Assembly (NCBI GenBank): GCA_964598005.1
Contig: CAZRAL010000044.1
Location: forward strand, 1 to 22,746
From: CAZRAL01 sp964598005
GTDB taxonomy: Bacteria; Pseudomonadota; Gammaproteobacteria; Burkholderiales; Usitatibacteraceae
Length of the DNA: 22,746 nt
Direction of reading: 5' to 3'
Under the pieces are notes generated by a model. That model saw nothing but the letters and a program-made list of their open reading frames with translations. It ran no database searches and had not been told where the DNA came from. Made by a program: the position numbers and the translations under genes. Every line of letters starts with the position of its first letter. Positions within the stretch are counted from its first letter, which is position 1. Positions 6,100 through 14,677 of the stretch are shown here, piece after piece.

Positions 6100-6137
6100 A
6101 AGCCAGGCAACTTCTTTCCGAGATTGCTGCCTGGCTT
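6100..6137 (-). terminator. Terminator-like hairpin between the DUF1329 and SDR genes
   Basis: On the minus strand, AAGCCAGGCA (6137-6128) pairs perfectly with TGCCTGGCTT (6109-6100) around an 18-base loop, 14 bases after the DUF1329 stop. Only two further T follow (four T in all), so termination on the minus strand would be partial. On the plus strand a T6 run follows five bases after the stem. It divides the long operon into an upstream part and a downstream SDR-tautomerase-dioxygenase-dmpFGI part. I found no convincing promoter in the gap below it. Confidence 0.55.
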
Positions 6138-6151
6138 CCGGTTTTTTACAG

Positions 6152-7459
6152 TTAATCACCACCACGCATGTTCTGCACCTGGAATAAACTGGGCGGATTG
6201 AGTTTGGGATCGATTTGCCCCTTGAACTGCCCAGTCGTGCAATGCTTGGACTGCAGATCCACCTGCGAAAATGAATCGTCGATGGCAATGCCAGTTCCTT
6301 TATTGATCGGGAGATGAAAGTCTGGATGCGACTTGCCGATCGTAAAACTCTTCCATAATTCGCCCTTACGATCATAAATCAGTGTGCGATTAATGTTGTA
6401 AACCTGAGCATCGATATGAAAGACTCGCTTGCTGATGGGATGGCCGCTCGCTACAGGCTCGGCCTCTACGATATAGACCTTGCGTAATTGCCAGGAAATA
6501 TTAGGGAAACAGCCCCCTTGACCACCAAAATCAACGTATTTGTAACCCGCAGGATCTTTAAATTCGTCAGTAAGCTGTAGTTCATTGTGGTTGTAATAAG
6601 GCATCAAAATATTTTTTGCTCCTTTAAATGTCCACTTCATATCCGAGATGCGACCGTTATAGCCTTCAAAATCTTCGATCATGAGGTCTGATCCCAGAAA
6701 GGCATCGGTCGTCTGCCCGGTCGCCAGGCGGCGCACGCGACGCTGAAAGCCCAGATATAAATAAGCGTCATCAAACTTCAGGTCATCTTCGTAACGCTGG
6801 ATCAATAGCTGCGTATTCTTTAGATCCTGCGGCTCCAGTACCTTCACATAAATTCCACGGAATAGTTCAGAGGGATTGGGCGTTATTTCAGGAATCGGCG
6901 AATCCTGTATCCGATGTTTGAAATTCAGAAAGTGAAAATTGAACTTCAACGTCCGCTCTACTTGCCCTGTTTGCATATTGCGATACTTCCAATAGAAAGG
7001 ATAAATAGCCGCGTTGTCCCCCCAATTGATGCCATATTTATAATTCCAGGCAATTTTTTCACCAGCGCGTGGATCAGATGTTTGTGGCTCTTCAGGGAAA
7101 GGGCGGCCTGCGATAAAGCCGCTAATCTCGCCATTCTTGGTACCCAATTTTGTTTTATTGATGTTTTTCTTGGTCGCCTCTATGTAATTTTTGTTTAATT
7201 CAAATTGTGTCGTTGCCCCTACCTTCATTTCATACCAGCCATTCTTGATAACGGTGTACATGCCTTGATCCAGAATGTCCTTGAACTGCTCAACGTTACT
7301 TTTATTAATGACGGTACCAGATTGCAGCCCCGGGAAACGCGGGAAACCATTTTTGTAAGGGTTGAACGATTGTTCAACGTCAGCTTCAGTAACGGCTTGG
7401 ACAGGTACGCATAACGATGCTATGAGCAACGAGGCGAGGGGGAAAATACTTTTCTTCAT
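6152..7459 (-). CDS. DUF1329 (LolB-like fold) periplasmic/outer-membrane protein
   Basis: A 435-residue exported protein. A Sec signal peptide of 22 residues ends at VQA (MKKSIFPLASLLIASLCVPV, then QA). No lipobox cysteine follows the cleavage site. The rest looks like the DUF1329 family: GINWGDNAAIYPFYW, RRVRRLATGQTTDAF, and a C-terminal segment where the chain ends in a repeated beta-strand pattern. The family is described as having a LolA/LolB-like lipoprotein-carrier fold and commonly accompanies DUF1302 and RND genes. AGGAA precedes the ATG and the gap from the DUF1302 gene is 20 bases. I infer a periplasmic carrier of a hydrophobic ligand between the inner-membrane transporter and outer-membrane partners; the ligand is unknown. 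Confidence 0.85.
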   Translation of the reverse strand: MKKSIFPLASLLIASLCVPVQAVTEADVEQSFNPYKNGFPRFPGLQSGTVINKSNVEQFKDILDQGMYTVIKNGWYEMKVGATTQFELNKNYIEATKKNINKTKLGTKNGEISGFIAGRPFPEEPQTSDPRAGEKIAWNYKYGINWGDNAAIYPFYWKYRNMQTGQVERTLKFNFHFLNFKHRIQDSPIPEITPNPSELFRGIYVKVLEPQDLKNTQLLIQRYEDDLKFDDAYLYLGFQRRVRRLATGQTTDAFLGSDLMIEDFEGYNGRISDMKWTFKGAKNILMPYYNHNELQLTDEFKDPAGYKYVDFGGQGGCFPNISWQLRKVYIVEAEPVASGHPISKRVFHIDAQVYNINRTLIYDRKGELWKSFTIGKSHPDFHLPINKGTGIAIDDSFSQVDLQSKHCTTGQFKGQIDPKLNPPSLFQVQNMRGGD

Positions 7460-7479
7460 GATGATATTCCTCAGAATGA

Positions 7480-9591
7480 TTAAAACTTGTAACGTAAGGT
7501 AATGAATAACTCGTTTTCTTTCCAGGCGGCGCCGATCGGTCCAGCACGAAAACGCCCCAATGGCTCAAATCCACCCACCCCACCCGAGCCGGGATTCAGG
7601 TTTTGCCCGACGTAGGTGGTATAAGGAGCATAAGGATTACAGGAACGGCAATCGTCAAATTTCCAGCTATCCGCATTTGAACGGGTTTTTAAATTGGCCC
7701 CTAAAGTCAGCTTGAGGTTATCGGTGACCAACCACTCGATCGATGGGGCAGCCACAAAGGCATGGGCTTTGAAATCGTGCGCCATGATAAGCTGAGGGCT
7801 GACACGATCATTTTGCAGAAAAGCCTTGATCAGCAGCGTTGCAATAAAATTATCTTCCCAGTCCGGCATGCCCACAGGCCCGTACAATCCCTGACTTAAT
7901 TCATGATCGAAGATATGCTGGTAAAACAACTGCGCCGAAAACAGAGTTGTACGGTTCGGATTGATAAAAGGAACGAAAGTGGGCCGGTCGATGCCCAGCA
8001 CGCCACGGAATACCTTGTTTTTTGAATACAACTCCGCCCGCGCGGTATTGGGGAATTCTTCTCCGCTGGTAAACGCACCCTCCATACGGATTGCCGCTTT
8101 TGCTTCTTCCCACTGAAAGTCCATCGAACCGCCGAGTAGATTCACGCGCGGGAAATATATATCGAAAGCAATCAGGTGTGTTGAGGGAATCCCTTGGGCA
8201 GGCCCGGAAAAGGGTGATGTATTTCCCACCGCTCCGGTAAAGGGATTGACCGGATTACCTGCACTATTAAATGCACGTAGTGAAGGTAACTGCGAACGGT
8301 AAGTCAACGCATTCAGCGAAAATGACAAGCCATTTTTGGTTACACCTTCGTATTTGATGCCAAGCTGGGTATTTTCCAGATTCCACTTGGGCAAGTGGAC
8401 CTGGCGTAAACCAATTTGCTGGGCTCCAAAATTAGTGGCAAACCAAGGCCCAGCCCCTGGGCCGGGTTGGCCTGGCGGAGCAAAAGGCGCAAAATTGGCC
8501 ACCGTGCCGCCGTTATCCCACAAGCTCTTCATGCCGCGGAAAAAACAACCCGCGTCAAGAATCACATTAGGCGAGCCGCATTGCCCCAGGTTATTGGGGC
8601 GAAATTTATCGATATTCCATATCACTTGAATATTCTGATCCTGCATGGATTCACTCGCCCCCATGCGGTATTCACCTTGCATGATCCACATGGGAATACG
8701 GATATCCTGCAATTCGTCATAAATGTTGTTGCGCGAATAATCGACAGGGTTGATCACATCCAGTACTCGGAACAGGTCAGTACGCCCCCATATCACCTGC
8801 TGCCTTCCCAATTTAAGGAATAATTCCTCACCACCTGACAGGGAAACGTTCTTTTTTACATAAAATTCGCGAATAAAATCTAGCCGATCATTAAACTCGG
8901 GAGCTTCCAACTCGCTACGTTTGGCATCGCCATAGCCACCGAGATCGACGCAACCGCGATTGTCTGTATCGCATGGACGTACCGGTACACCGAAGGCCAC
9001 TCCTCCGTTGGTTGCATGCCAGCGATCGCCAAGCACACGTAACCCACTATTCGGATTATTCGGACTATAGGCATCTACAAATTTATTGATGCCAGGCCCC
9101 CCTGCAGGGCCGCCCAGATTGGGTAACCCTGCACCGGCCTGAATGGCATCCACCACGGTAAATCCCACGCCACCACCAAATGGCACAGTCGAAGTCAGAT
9201 ACGGGGGAGGCAATGGTGCGCCTGCCGCCGCGGCAATAGGTCCGGCTGTATTTTCAAGCTGGATTGGCCCGCCAGCACTCACGCCGAATTGATCCTTGTT
9301 CATGCGGTATACACCGTCCCAGGTACCCCGAAAGGTGCCATGAAAAGTCCAGCCATCGTCTAATTTTTTATCGGCCTCGATTTGCAGGGTATTACGGAAT
9401 TTCGACAAACCCACCCGCTGACCTGTGTTGTCCTTCCCGCGGGTATGTGTGTCGTTCTCGTAAGTGATATCGACCTTCCACGGCTCGTTTACATTTTCTT
9501 GCGCAAAAACAGGGACGACCATATCGCAGGCTAGTACAGCAAGCGTTGCTGATACAATCTTGCGCATTTTCGGTGATTCAAACTTTTTCAT
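7480..9591 (-). CDS. DUF1302 outer-membrane protein
   Basis: A 703-residue exported protein. The N-terminal signal peptide of about 30 residues ends at VFA (a second ATG at codon 9 is also possible). After it, WKVDITYENDTHTRG begins amphipathic beta-strands, and aromatic strands alternate with Gly/Pro-rich loops through the chain. The last residues LFITLRYKF end in Phe, the usual beta-barrel assembly signal. The REFYVKKNVSLSGGEELFLKLGRQQVIWG segment is typical of DUF1302 proteins. GGAG lies 9 bases before the ATG. It is flanked by the RND transporter (74-base gap) and the DUF1329 protein (20 bases). Inference: an outer-membrane channel or acceptor for a hydrophobic compound handled by the RND protein. 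Confidence 0.85.
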   Translation of the reverse strand: MKKFESPKMRKIVSATLAVLACDMVVPVFAQENVNEPWKVDITYENDTHTRGKDNTGQRVGLSKFRNTLQIEADKKLDDGWTFHGTFRGTWDGVYRMNKDQFGVSAGGPIQLENTAGPIAAAAGAPLPPPYLTSTVPFGGGVGFTVVDAIQAGAGLPNLGGPAGGPGINKFVDAYSPNNPNSGLRVLGDRWHATNGGVAFGVPVRPCDTDNRGCVDLGGYGDAKRSELEAPEFNDRLDFIREFYVKKNVSLSGGEELFLKLGRQQVIWGRTDLFRVLDVINPVDYSRNNIYDELQDIRIPMWIMQGEYRMGASESMQDQNIQVIWNIDKFRPNNLGQCGSPNVILDAGCFFRGMKSLWDNGGTVANFAPFAPPGQPGPGAGPWFATNFGAQQIGLRQVHLPKWNLENTQLGIKYEGVTKNGLSFSLNALTYRSQLPSLRAFNSAGNPVNPFTGAVGNTSPFSGPAQGIPSTHLIAFDIYFPRVNLLGGSMDFQWEEAKAAIRMEGAFTSGEEFPNTARAELYSKNKVFRGVLGIDRPTFVPFINPNRTTLFSAQLFYQHIFDHELSQGLYGPVGMPDWEDNFIATLLIKAFLQNDRVSPQLIMAHDFKAHAFVAAPSIEWLVTDNLKLTLGANLKTRSNADSWKFDDCRSCNPYAPYTTYVGQNLNPGSGGVGGFEPLGRFRAGPIGAAWKENELFITLRYKF

Positions 9592-9665
9592 TTGTAGTTT
9601 CTCCAGAGCTGATTTCGAACACAGGGTGCTGATCGTGGGATGGCCAGGTAAGCGGCTCCTCTTTT

Positions 9666-12056
9666 TTAAACGGTGTTTTCATCGAGCACGCCTTCCGTGT
9701 TGTAATGTGTGGAAGTAATAAAATGGGGTTGGAATATGACACACCATGCTGGGACGATCAGAATGGCGGCGATTGCGTTGACCGCTAACATGAATGAAAG
9801 CAGCAGGGCCGCATCCGATTGAAAACGCAGGTCAGAAAGAAAAATCCATAACACTACGCCAGCAATTAACATGAGTGCAGTAAAGCTAACTGCATAGCCT
9901 GTGGTGCTGACCGCATTGATCGCGGCTCTTTTAATGTGGTGCACGACGGCCATTTCTTCACGGATGCGGTCCATGAAATACACCGCATAATCGATACCCA
10001 CACCTACTCCGACCATAATCACAGGCACGGTATTGACGTTGATACCGATACCCTGCCACCCCATATAGGCATAAGTCATGATGGTGGCGAACACCATCGG
10101 TAATACCATCAGCCAACCAGCATGCAGAGACTGGTAATAAGCCATGACCAGCAGAAAGGCGAGCAACATAACGGTAGGAACCAGAATGATGTGATCGGTA
10201 TGTAATGCCTCGTTGGCTGCCGCCGTCACTCCCACAATTCCGCCACCTGGTTCGATCGACAAGCCTTTTACGCTGGCTTCAGCCTTTTTTGCCCCTTCTT
10301 TGGCCAACTCAATGGCGCGGTTGACGGTGGCCGCCTGATGGTCCTTGTAAAAAAACACCATATTGGCTTCATTTTCATCGGCATTGACAAACTCCTTGAG
10401 GGCACCCGGGATCGGGTTCGATGCGAGATAGGTAAACATCAGTCCACCTATTTCTTCCGTATTATCTGGAATCTGCATCCAGCGCGGGTCATCGTTATGG
10501 GTCAGGCGATTAACCATCCGCACCACACCGGGCAACGCCTTGGTGCCGCCGAGATTCGAGTCATACAGCATATTTTCCTGAAAAGCCTCGATAGCGTGCA
10601 TTACCTCAGGGCGTTTAATGCCGCCTTTTTCTACCGTGCGAGCAACGATATGTAATTCTTCTGAGCCCGGAAACAGCGCATTGATAGCCTTGGTAGAAAG
10701 GTTGTAGTCGTGGTGACGATGCAGGATTGGTGAACCGGGCTCGGATTCGCCAATTTGCACGCGTGCTGCATAAATTCCACCTCCCAGCATAAGCAACACA
10801 GTACATACCAGAATGGTTGCAGCGCCTGTGCGTGTACCGCCACTACGCGCCATCATGTTGCCTAAAAAGGTACGCATCGCCTGATTCTTGTTTTTGGTGC
10901 GGCGAGGCTGGGGCAAAATCGTGAGCGCCAGGGGCACCATAAAATGCACGGTAAAAATTACGGAGAATGCCCAGAACCCGGCCGATATGCCCAACTTCCA
11001 ATTAAAAGGCGCGGCACCCAGAACCATGACCGCAATACCCGCCGCATCTACGATAATGGCCAGCGAACCGGGACGGAACAGGGCATCCAGTGCATTGCGT
11101 GCGGCTTTTTTTCCATTGCGGGTAAATGTCAGTTCTTCGTAATAGCGGGCCACCAGTTGCACGCCATGTGAAGTGGCGCGTGCCGCGATTAAAAAAGGAA
11201 TGGGCATTGAAAGTGGTTCAAGATTGAAGCCCAGCAGCGACATGAATCCCAGACCCCAAGTGGTTGATAGTGCAATGCCAAGCAAGGGCAGAAAGACACC
11301 ATAGAAACGACGGAAATATGCAATCAATAATGCTGCTATCAATGCCAGTGTGTAGGCCAAGATGGTAAAAATCTGGTTGAGATAGGTGTAAACGTACCCG
11401 GTCAATACTGGATTGCCCGTAACGTGCACTTTATAGCCAGGTCTTGCTACGGTTTCACGTACCGCCTGCAACGCCGCAAAAGTCTTAGCATAGTCGATAC
11501 CGCCTTCATTAAGCTGGGCTTTGATCAGCGCGGCCTTGAAGTCAGGTGAGACCAGCAGGCCGTATATTTGCGGATTGCCGGTTACATCCTTTTTCAAGCG
11601 CTCCCAGTCTTCCTGCGATCGGCGCGGTTTGTTCGGATCGTAATAAGGCTCGGAAGCAAAATTTCCTTCCGGCGTCAGATAAACTTTACGAGCCGTGCGG
11701 TGTGTAAGACTGGATACCAGATTGTGGTTGACACTTGGGAGACTATCCATTCCCTGAGTAGCCTTGTCGAGCAAGGCCAGGGTTTCTTCATTGAAGACCG
11801 TGCCCTTCTCAACCTCGATCGCCATGATAATCATATTGGCGCCGCCAAAATTTTCCTTGATCCGGTTATAAGTCTGGATATAAGGATGTTTTTGTGGCAA
11901 CAGATCACTGAAATCAGTATAAATTTGCAAGCCCGGAACTTGGGTAGCAAACAAGCCTGTGACTAATAAAATAAGACCCAGCACGATCCCGGGATTGGAG
12001 AAAATCCAACTTTCGGTCTGGCGTAGAGTTTGCGTGATGCCTTTACGTAGCTTCAT
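9666..12056 (-). CDS. RND/MMPL-superfamily transporter
   Basis: About 796 residues from the ATG at 12056. The longer frame from 12140 would overlap the preceding gene by 71 bases, so I reject that start. The protein has two similar halves: TM1 about 22-40, a large periplasmic loop, then a TM cluster about 228-380; TM7 about 411-429, a second loop, then a final TM cluster to about 780. The second half carries the superfamily proton-relay motif GVGVGIDYAVYF with Asp689. The first half has ARATSHGVQ (His297) at the equivalent place, as in COG1033-type predicted exporters. A protein of this kind usually moves lipids or hydrophobic molecules. It lies 13 bases after the YCF48-like gene. The direction and cargo of transport are unknown. 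Confidence 0.88.
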   Translation of the reverse strand: MKLRKGITQTLRQTESWIFSNPGIVLGLILLVTGLFATQVPGLQIYTDFSDLLPQKHPYIQTYNRIKENFGGANMIIMAIEVEKGTVFNEETLALLDKATQGMDSLPSVNHNLVSSLTHRTARKVYLTPEGNFASEPYYDPNKPRRSQEDWERLKKDVTGNPQIYGLLVSPDFKAALIKAQLNEGGIDYAKTFAALQAVRETVARPGYKVHVTGNPVLTGYVYTYLNQIFTILAYTLALIAALLIAYFRRFYGVFLPLLGIALSTTWGLGFMSLLGFNLEPLSMPIPFLIAARATSHGVQLVARYYEELTFTRNGKKAARNALDALFRPGSLAIIVDAAGIAVMVLGAAPFNWKLGISAGFWAFSVIFTVHFMVPLALTILPQPRRTKNKNQAMRTFLGNMMARSGGTRTGAATILVCTVLLMLGGGIYAARVQIGESEPGSPILHRHHDYNLSTKAINALFPGSEELHIVARTVEKGGIKRPEVMHAIEAFQENMLYDSNLGGTKALPGVVRMVNRLTHNDDPRWMQIPDNTEEIGGLMFTYLASNPIPGALKEFVNADENEANMVFFYKDHQAATVNRAIELAKEGAKKAEASVKGLSIEPGGGIVGVTAAANEALHTDHIILVPTVMLLAFLLVMAYYQSLHAGWLMVLPMVFATIMTYAYMGWQGIGINVNTVPVIMVGVGVGIDYAVYFMDRIREEMAVVHHIKRAAINAVSTTGYAVSFTALMLIAGVVLWIFLSDLRFQSDAALLLSFMLAVNAIAAILIVPAWCVIFQPHFITSTHYNTEGVLDENTV

Positions 12057-12069
12057 GATCGATTCGCGA

Positions 12070-13038
12070 TTAACGGTGAACAGGGGTGGCCGGGTTCGCC
12101 ATGTTGATGAGCTGAAGCGCGCCCGCACTGCCTGCCGCAAGCAATACAGCTGAATTCACTGCCGTGCCAGCAATCCAGTTCGCCGATATGCCAGATTCGA
12201 AACGCACCCACTCGTCATTGCGTTGTACGACGATCTGGCCGCCACCCAAGCCATAAATTTCTTCCCCCAATTTCACCAGGGCGTATACAGGAGTAGCCGC
12301 ACGATTGACTTGCGCTGCCCAGGTTTTACCTCCGTCGGCGGTATACATGATCACGCCTGCCACACCACTGACCCATCCGTGCTGCATATCAGTAAACAGG
12401 GCTGCATAAGGATAGAAGTCGTTGGAGATCTTGTTCTGCTTTTGCCAGGAAGCTCCCCCATCTACACTGGTAAGAAACAAACCGAATTCGCCCGTAATAA
12501 CGGCATTTTTATCGTCGATGAACTGGAGTGTGGTTAGAATGGCATCCTCGCCCAAATCTACGGTTTTCCAGTTGCCCCCTTTATCGGCGCTGGACAAAAT
12601 AGTGGTATGGCTTCCTGCCATCCAGATCCAGTTTGATGCATCGCAGGCAATCGTCAAAAAATTGTTTTTAGAAGGTAGTGCACGTGCTTCCCATTTCTGG
12701 CCGCTTGGATCACCAATCCAAACTTTGTGATAAAAATCCAGCCCGGCAAACGTTCCATCGGGACAACGGCTCAGTGCAATGACGGATGCAGGAGCAGGCA
12801 ACCGCTGCCGCTTCCAGCTGACTCCCTTATCTGTTGAGGTAACGATGACCCCCGCAGATGTGCCCGCAACCAGTACCTGGTCGTTACCCGTCACCGATTG
12901 AAAAGAATCAAAGCGCTGAATGGATTGAGACTGGACCGCACCAATATCGGAGAGATTATTTTCTGGAGCACACCCAAGCAATATCAAACTAATCGCTGCT
13001 GCAGCAAAAAAATGCTTGTTTCTGAAAAAGATTTGCAT
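12070..13038 (-). CDS. YCF48-like beta-propeller lipoprotein
   Basis: A 322-residue protein with a lipoprotein signal: hydrophobic AAAAISLIL then LLGC, placing the lipidated cysteine at residue 23. The +2 residue is Ala, which favours the outer membrane over inner-membrane retention. At least four Asp-box (BNR) repeats are spaced through the chain: STDKGVSW (68-75), SSADKGGNW (149-157), TSVDGGASW (190-198) and YTADGGKTW (232-240). This is the pattern of YCF48/BNR propellers. AGAGAG precedes the ATG, 9 bases after dmpH. Members of this family often sit next to RND exporters in aromatic and hydrocarbon gene sets. It may be an assembly or adaptor factor for the transport module rather than an enzyme. 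Confidence 0.85.
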   Translation of the reverse strand: MQIFFRNKHFFAAAAISLILLGCAPENNLSDIGAVQSQSIQRFDSFQSVTGNDQVLVAGTSAGVIVTSTDKGVSWKRQRLPAPASVIALSRCPDGTFAGLDFYHKVWIGDPSGQKWEARALPSKNNFLTIACDASNWIWMAGSHTTILSSADKGGNWKTVDLGEDAILTTLQFIDDKNAVITGEFGLFLTSVDGGASWQKQNKISNDFYPYAALFTDMQHGWVSGVAGVIMYTADGGKTWAAQVNRAATPVYALVKLGEEIYGLGGGQIVVQRNDEWVRFESGISANWIAGTAVNSAVLLAAGSAGALQLINMANPATPVHR

Positions 13039-13047
13039 AGCTCTCTT

Positions 13048-13836
13048 CTAGATAAATCGCGCTGACACGCTACCCAAATGTTGAAAGCGTGCCGTGATCG
13101 CATCACCAGCAGCAACCGGGATAGCCTCAGTCATGCCACCGGTCATGATGAATGTACCCGCAGGAATATCTTCACCGCGTGCAGCCAGCATGTTGGCAAG
13201 CATGGCAACGCTAGCGGCGGGATGGCCAAGTACGGCGGCGCCAGCAGACAACGCAACGATTTCACCGTTTTTTTCAAGTACGACTCCCAGTGTTGCCAGA
13301 TCAAGATCATCCGTATTGCGTATGCGGCCTCCTACAACAAAACGGGCTGCAGAGGTGTTATCGGCGATAACACTTTTCAAGTCGAATTTAAAATCCCGAT
13401 AGCGGGAGTCGATAATTTCCACAGCAGGGATAATAAAATCCGTCGCTGCCAGTACCGCACCGATGTGGCAGCCGGGACCTTTAAGAGGTGCTTTGGTGAC
13501 AAAGCAGATTTCTGCTTCTACCCTGGGATGGATCAGCGTATCAGTTTGAATATCGCTCCCCTCAGCACGCGACATGTAATCGGAAACAAAACCGAATACG
13601 GGAGTATCAACGCCCATCTGTTTCATCTTGGCGCGGGATGTCAAACCCATTTTGAGGCCTACAGTTTTATGGCCGCGTGCTTCTTTACGATAACGGATGG
13701 TGTACTGAATGGCGTAGGCATCGTCCCAATCCATATCCGGATACTCATCCGTTATCTTGACGATGTCCTGTACCTTCAATTCCGCATTTTCCAGATGTGC
13801 GGCCAGTCTTGCGATGGTAGCGCGATCGAGTTTCAT
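13048..13836 (-). CDS. dmpH: 4-oxalocrotonate decarboxylase
   Basis: A 262-residue enzyme decarboxylating 4-oxalocrotonate to 2-hydroxypenta-2,4-dienoate. The start at 13836 (MKLDRATIARL) is chosen over the in-frame ATG at 13914, because that extension overlaps dmpE by 68 bases and 262 residues is the XylI/DmpH size; GAAGAAGA lies upstream. Regions matching the family are ENAELKVQDI near the N-terminus, KTVGLKMGLTSRAKMKQMG, IHPRVEAEICFVTKAPL, PAVEIIDSRY and GSVSARFI at the C-terminus. It begins 10 bases after dmpE. In related pathways the decarboxylase and hydratase form a complex, which fits the tight pairing. It is paralogous to DmpE but clearly the decarboxylase type. Confidence 0.93.
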   Translation of the reverse strand: MKLDRATIARLAAHLENAELKVQDIVKITDEYPDMDWDDAYAIQYTIRYRKEARGHKTVGLKMGLTSRAKMKQMGVDTPVFGFVSDYMSRAEGSDIQTDTLIHPRVEAEICFVTKAPLKGPGCHIGAVLAATDFIIPAVEIIDSRYRDFKFDLKSVIADNTSAARFVVGGRIRNTDDLDLATLGVVLEKNGEIVALSAGAAVLGHPAASVAMLANMLAARGEDIPAGTFIMTGGMTEAIPVAAGDAITARFQHLGSVSARFI

Positions 13837-13846
13837 AGCATCTTCT

Positions 13847-14629
13847 TCAAACAAAGCGTACCGAGCAACTGCCCAGACCGCCAACACGACAATAAAAATG
13901 ATCACCGGCTTCAACGGGAATCAATGGCGATTGTGAGCCGGAAAGAATAACCTCTCCCGCTTTCAAGGGAATACCTAATTTACCCAACGTATTAGCCAGC
14001 CAGGCGACAGCGTTTACTGGTGACCCCTGAACAGCCGCACCTGCACTGGTACTGACAATTTCGCCATTCTTTTCAAGCACCATGCCGGCTAGGGCGAGAT
14101 CGATTTTGCGTGGATCACCTGCTTGCCCCCCCAGAATAAATATGCCGCACGAGGCATTGTCGGCAACGGTATCCTGGATTTTTATTTTCCAGTCCTTGAT
14201 ACGGGAATCGACAATTTCAAAACATGGCAATACGCAGTCCGTTGCCCGCAATACATCCGCTGCTGTCACACCCGGGCCGGTCAAATCGTGTTTCAGCATG
14301 AATGCCACTTCCGCTTCAGCACGCGGTGCAATCAAATTCGTCACGGAGATCGCTTCACTTTCATTGAAGACCATTCCAGAAAGCAAATGGCCGAAATCGG
14401 GTTGTTTGACATCCAGCATGTCCATAACCATCTTGCTGGTCACGCCGATTTTTTTGCCGATGATCGCTTCGCCTTTTTCGCAACGCCGCTGGACCATTCG
14501 CAACTGGATGCGATATGCATCGTCAATCGTGATATCTGGTTCACGCTCGGTAAGCGGCGCAACCGCATGGCGAGTCACAAGGGCGTCATAAAGTTCGTCG
14601 CCGTAATGCCTGATTTTTTCTTTTTCCAT
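13847..14629 (-). CDS. dmpE: 2-oxopent-4-enoate hydratase
   Basis: A 260-residue enzyme that adds water to 2-oxopent-4-enoate (the keto form of 2-hydroxypenta-2,4-dienoate) to give 4-hydroxy-2-oxovalerate. Family features include KKIGVTSKMVMDMLDVKQPDFG, APRAEAEVAFMLKHDL, CFEIVDSRI and the LEKNGEIVSTSAGAAVQGSP stretch, which is shared with the decarboxylase paralogue. The type assignment (hydratase rather than decarboxylase) rests on the FGHLLSGM segment and on the order next to dmpH. The ribosome-binding site before the ATG is weak. It lies 48 bases after dmpC and 10 before dmpH. Confidence 0.92.
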   Translation of the reverse strand: MEKEKIRHYGDELYDALVTRHAVAPLTEREPDITIDDAYRIQLRMVQRRCEKGEAIIGKKIGVTSKMVMDMLDVKQPDFGHLLSGMVFNESEAISVTNLIAPRAEAEVAFMLKHDLTGPGVTAADVLRATDCVLPCFEIVDSRIKDWKIKIQDTVADNASCGIFILGGQAGDPRKIDLALAGMVLEKNGEIVSTSAGAAVQGSPVNAVAWLANTLGKLGIPLKAGEVILSGSQSPLIPVEAGDHFYCRVGGLGSCSVRFV

Positions 14630-14677
14630 GAATTCGTCTGATTAATAAATGCTGAAAAATATTGTTTTCTGATGCCT

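Noticed and set aside
12057..12140. Longer start for the RND transporter at 12140
   Set aside because: It overlaps the YCF48-like gene by 71 bases, and the extra residues are arginine/serine-rich shadow sequence; the ATG at 12056 gives normal spacing.
13837..13914. Longer dmpH start at 13914, adding a hydrophobic N-terminus
   Set aside because: It overlaps dmpE by 68 bases, and the family length and N-terminus fit the ATG at 13836. The apparent membrane segment is dmpE coding sequence read in another frame.
13078..13950. 290-residue plus-strand open frame opposite dmpH
   Set aside because: It is entirely antisense to two well-supported family members (dmpH and the end of dmpE), rich in Cys/His/Ile as such shadows are, and has no recognisable motif.
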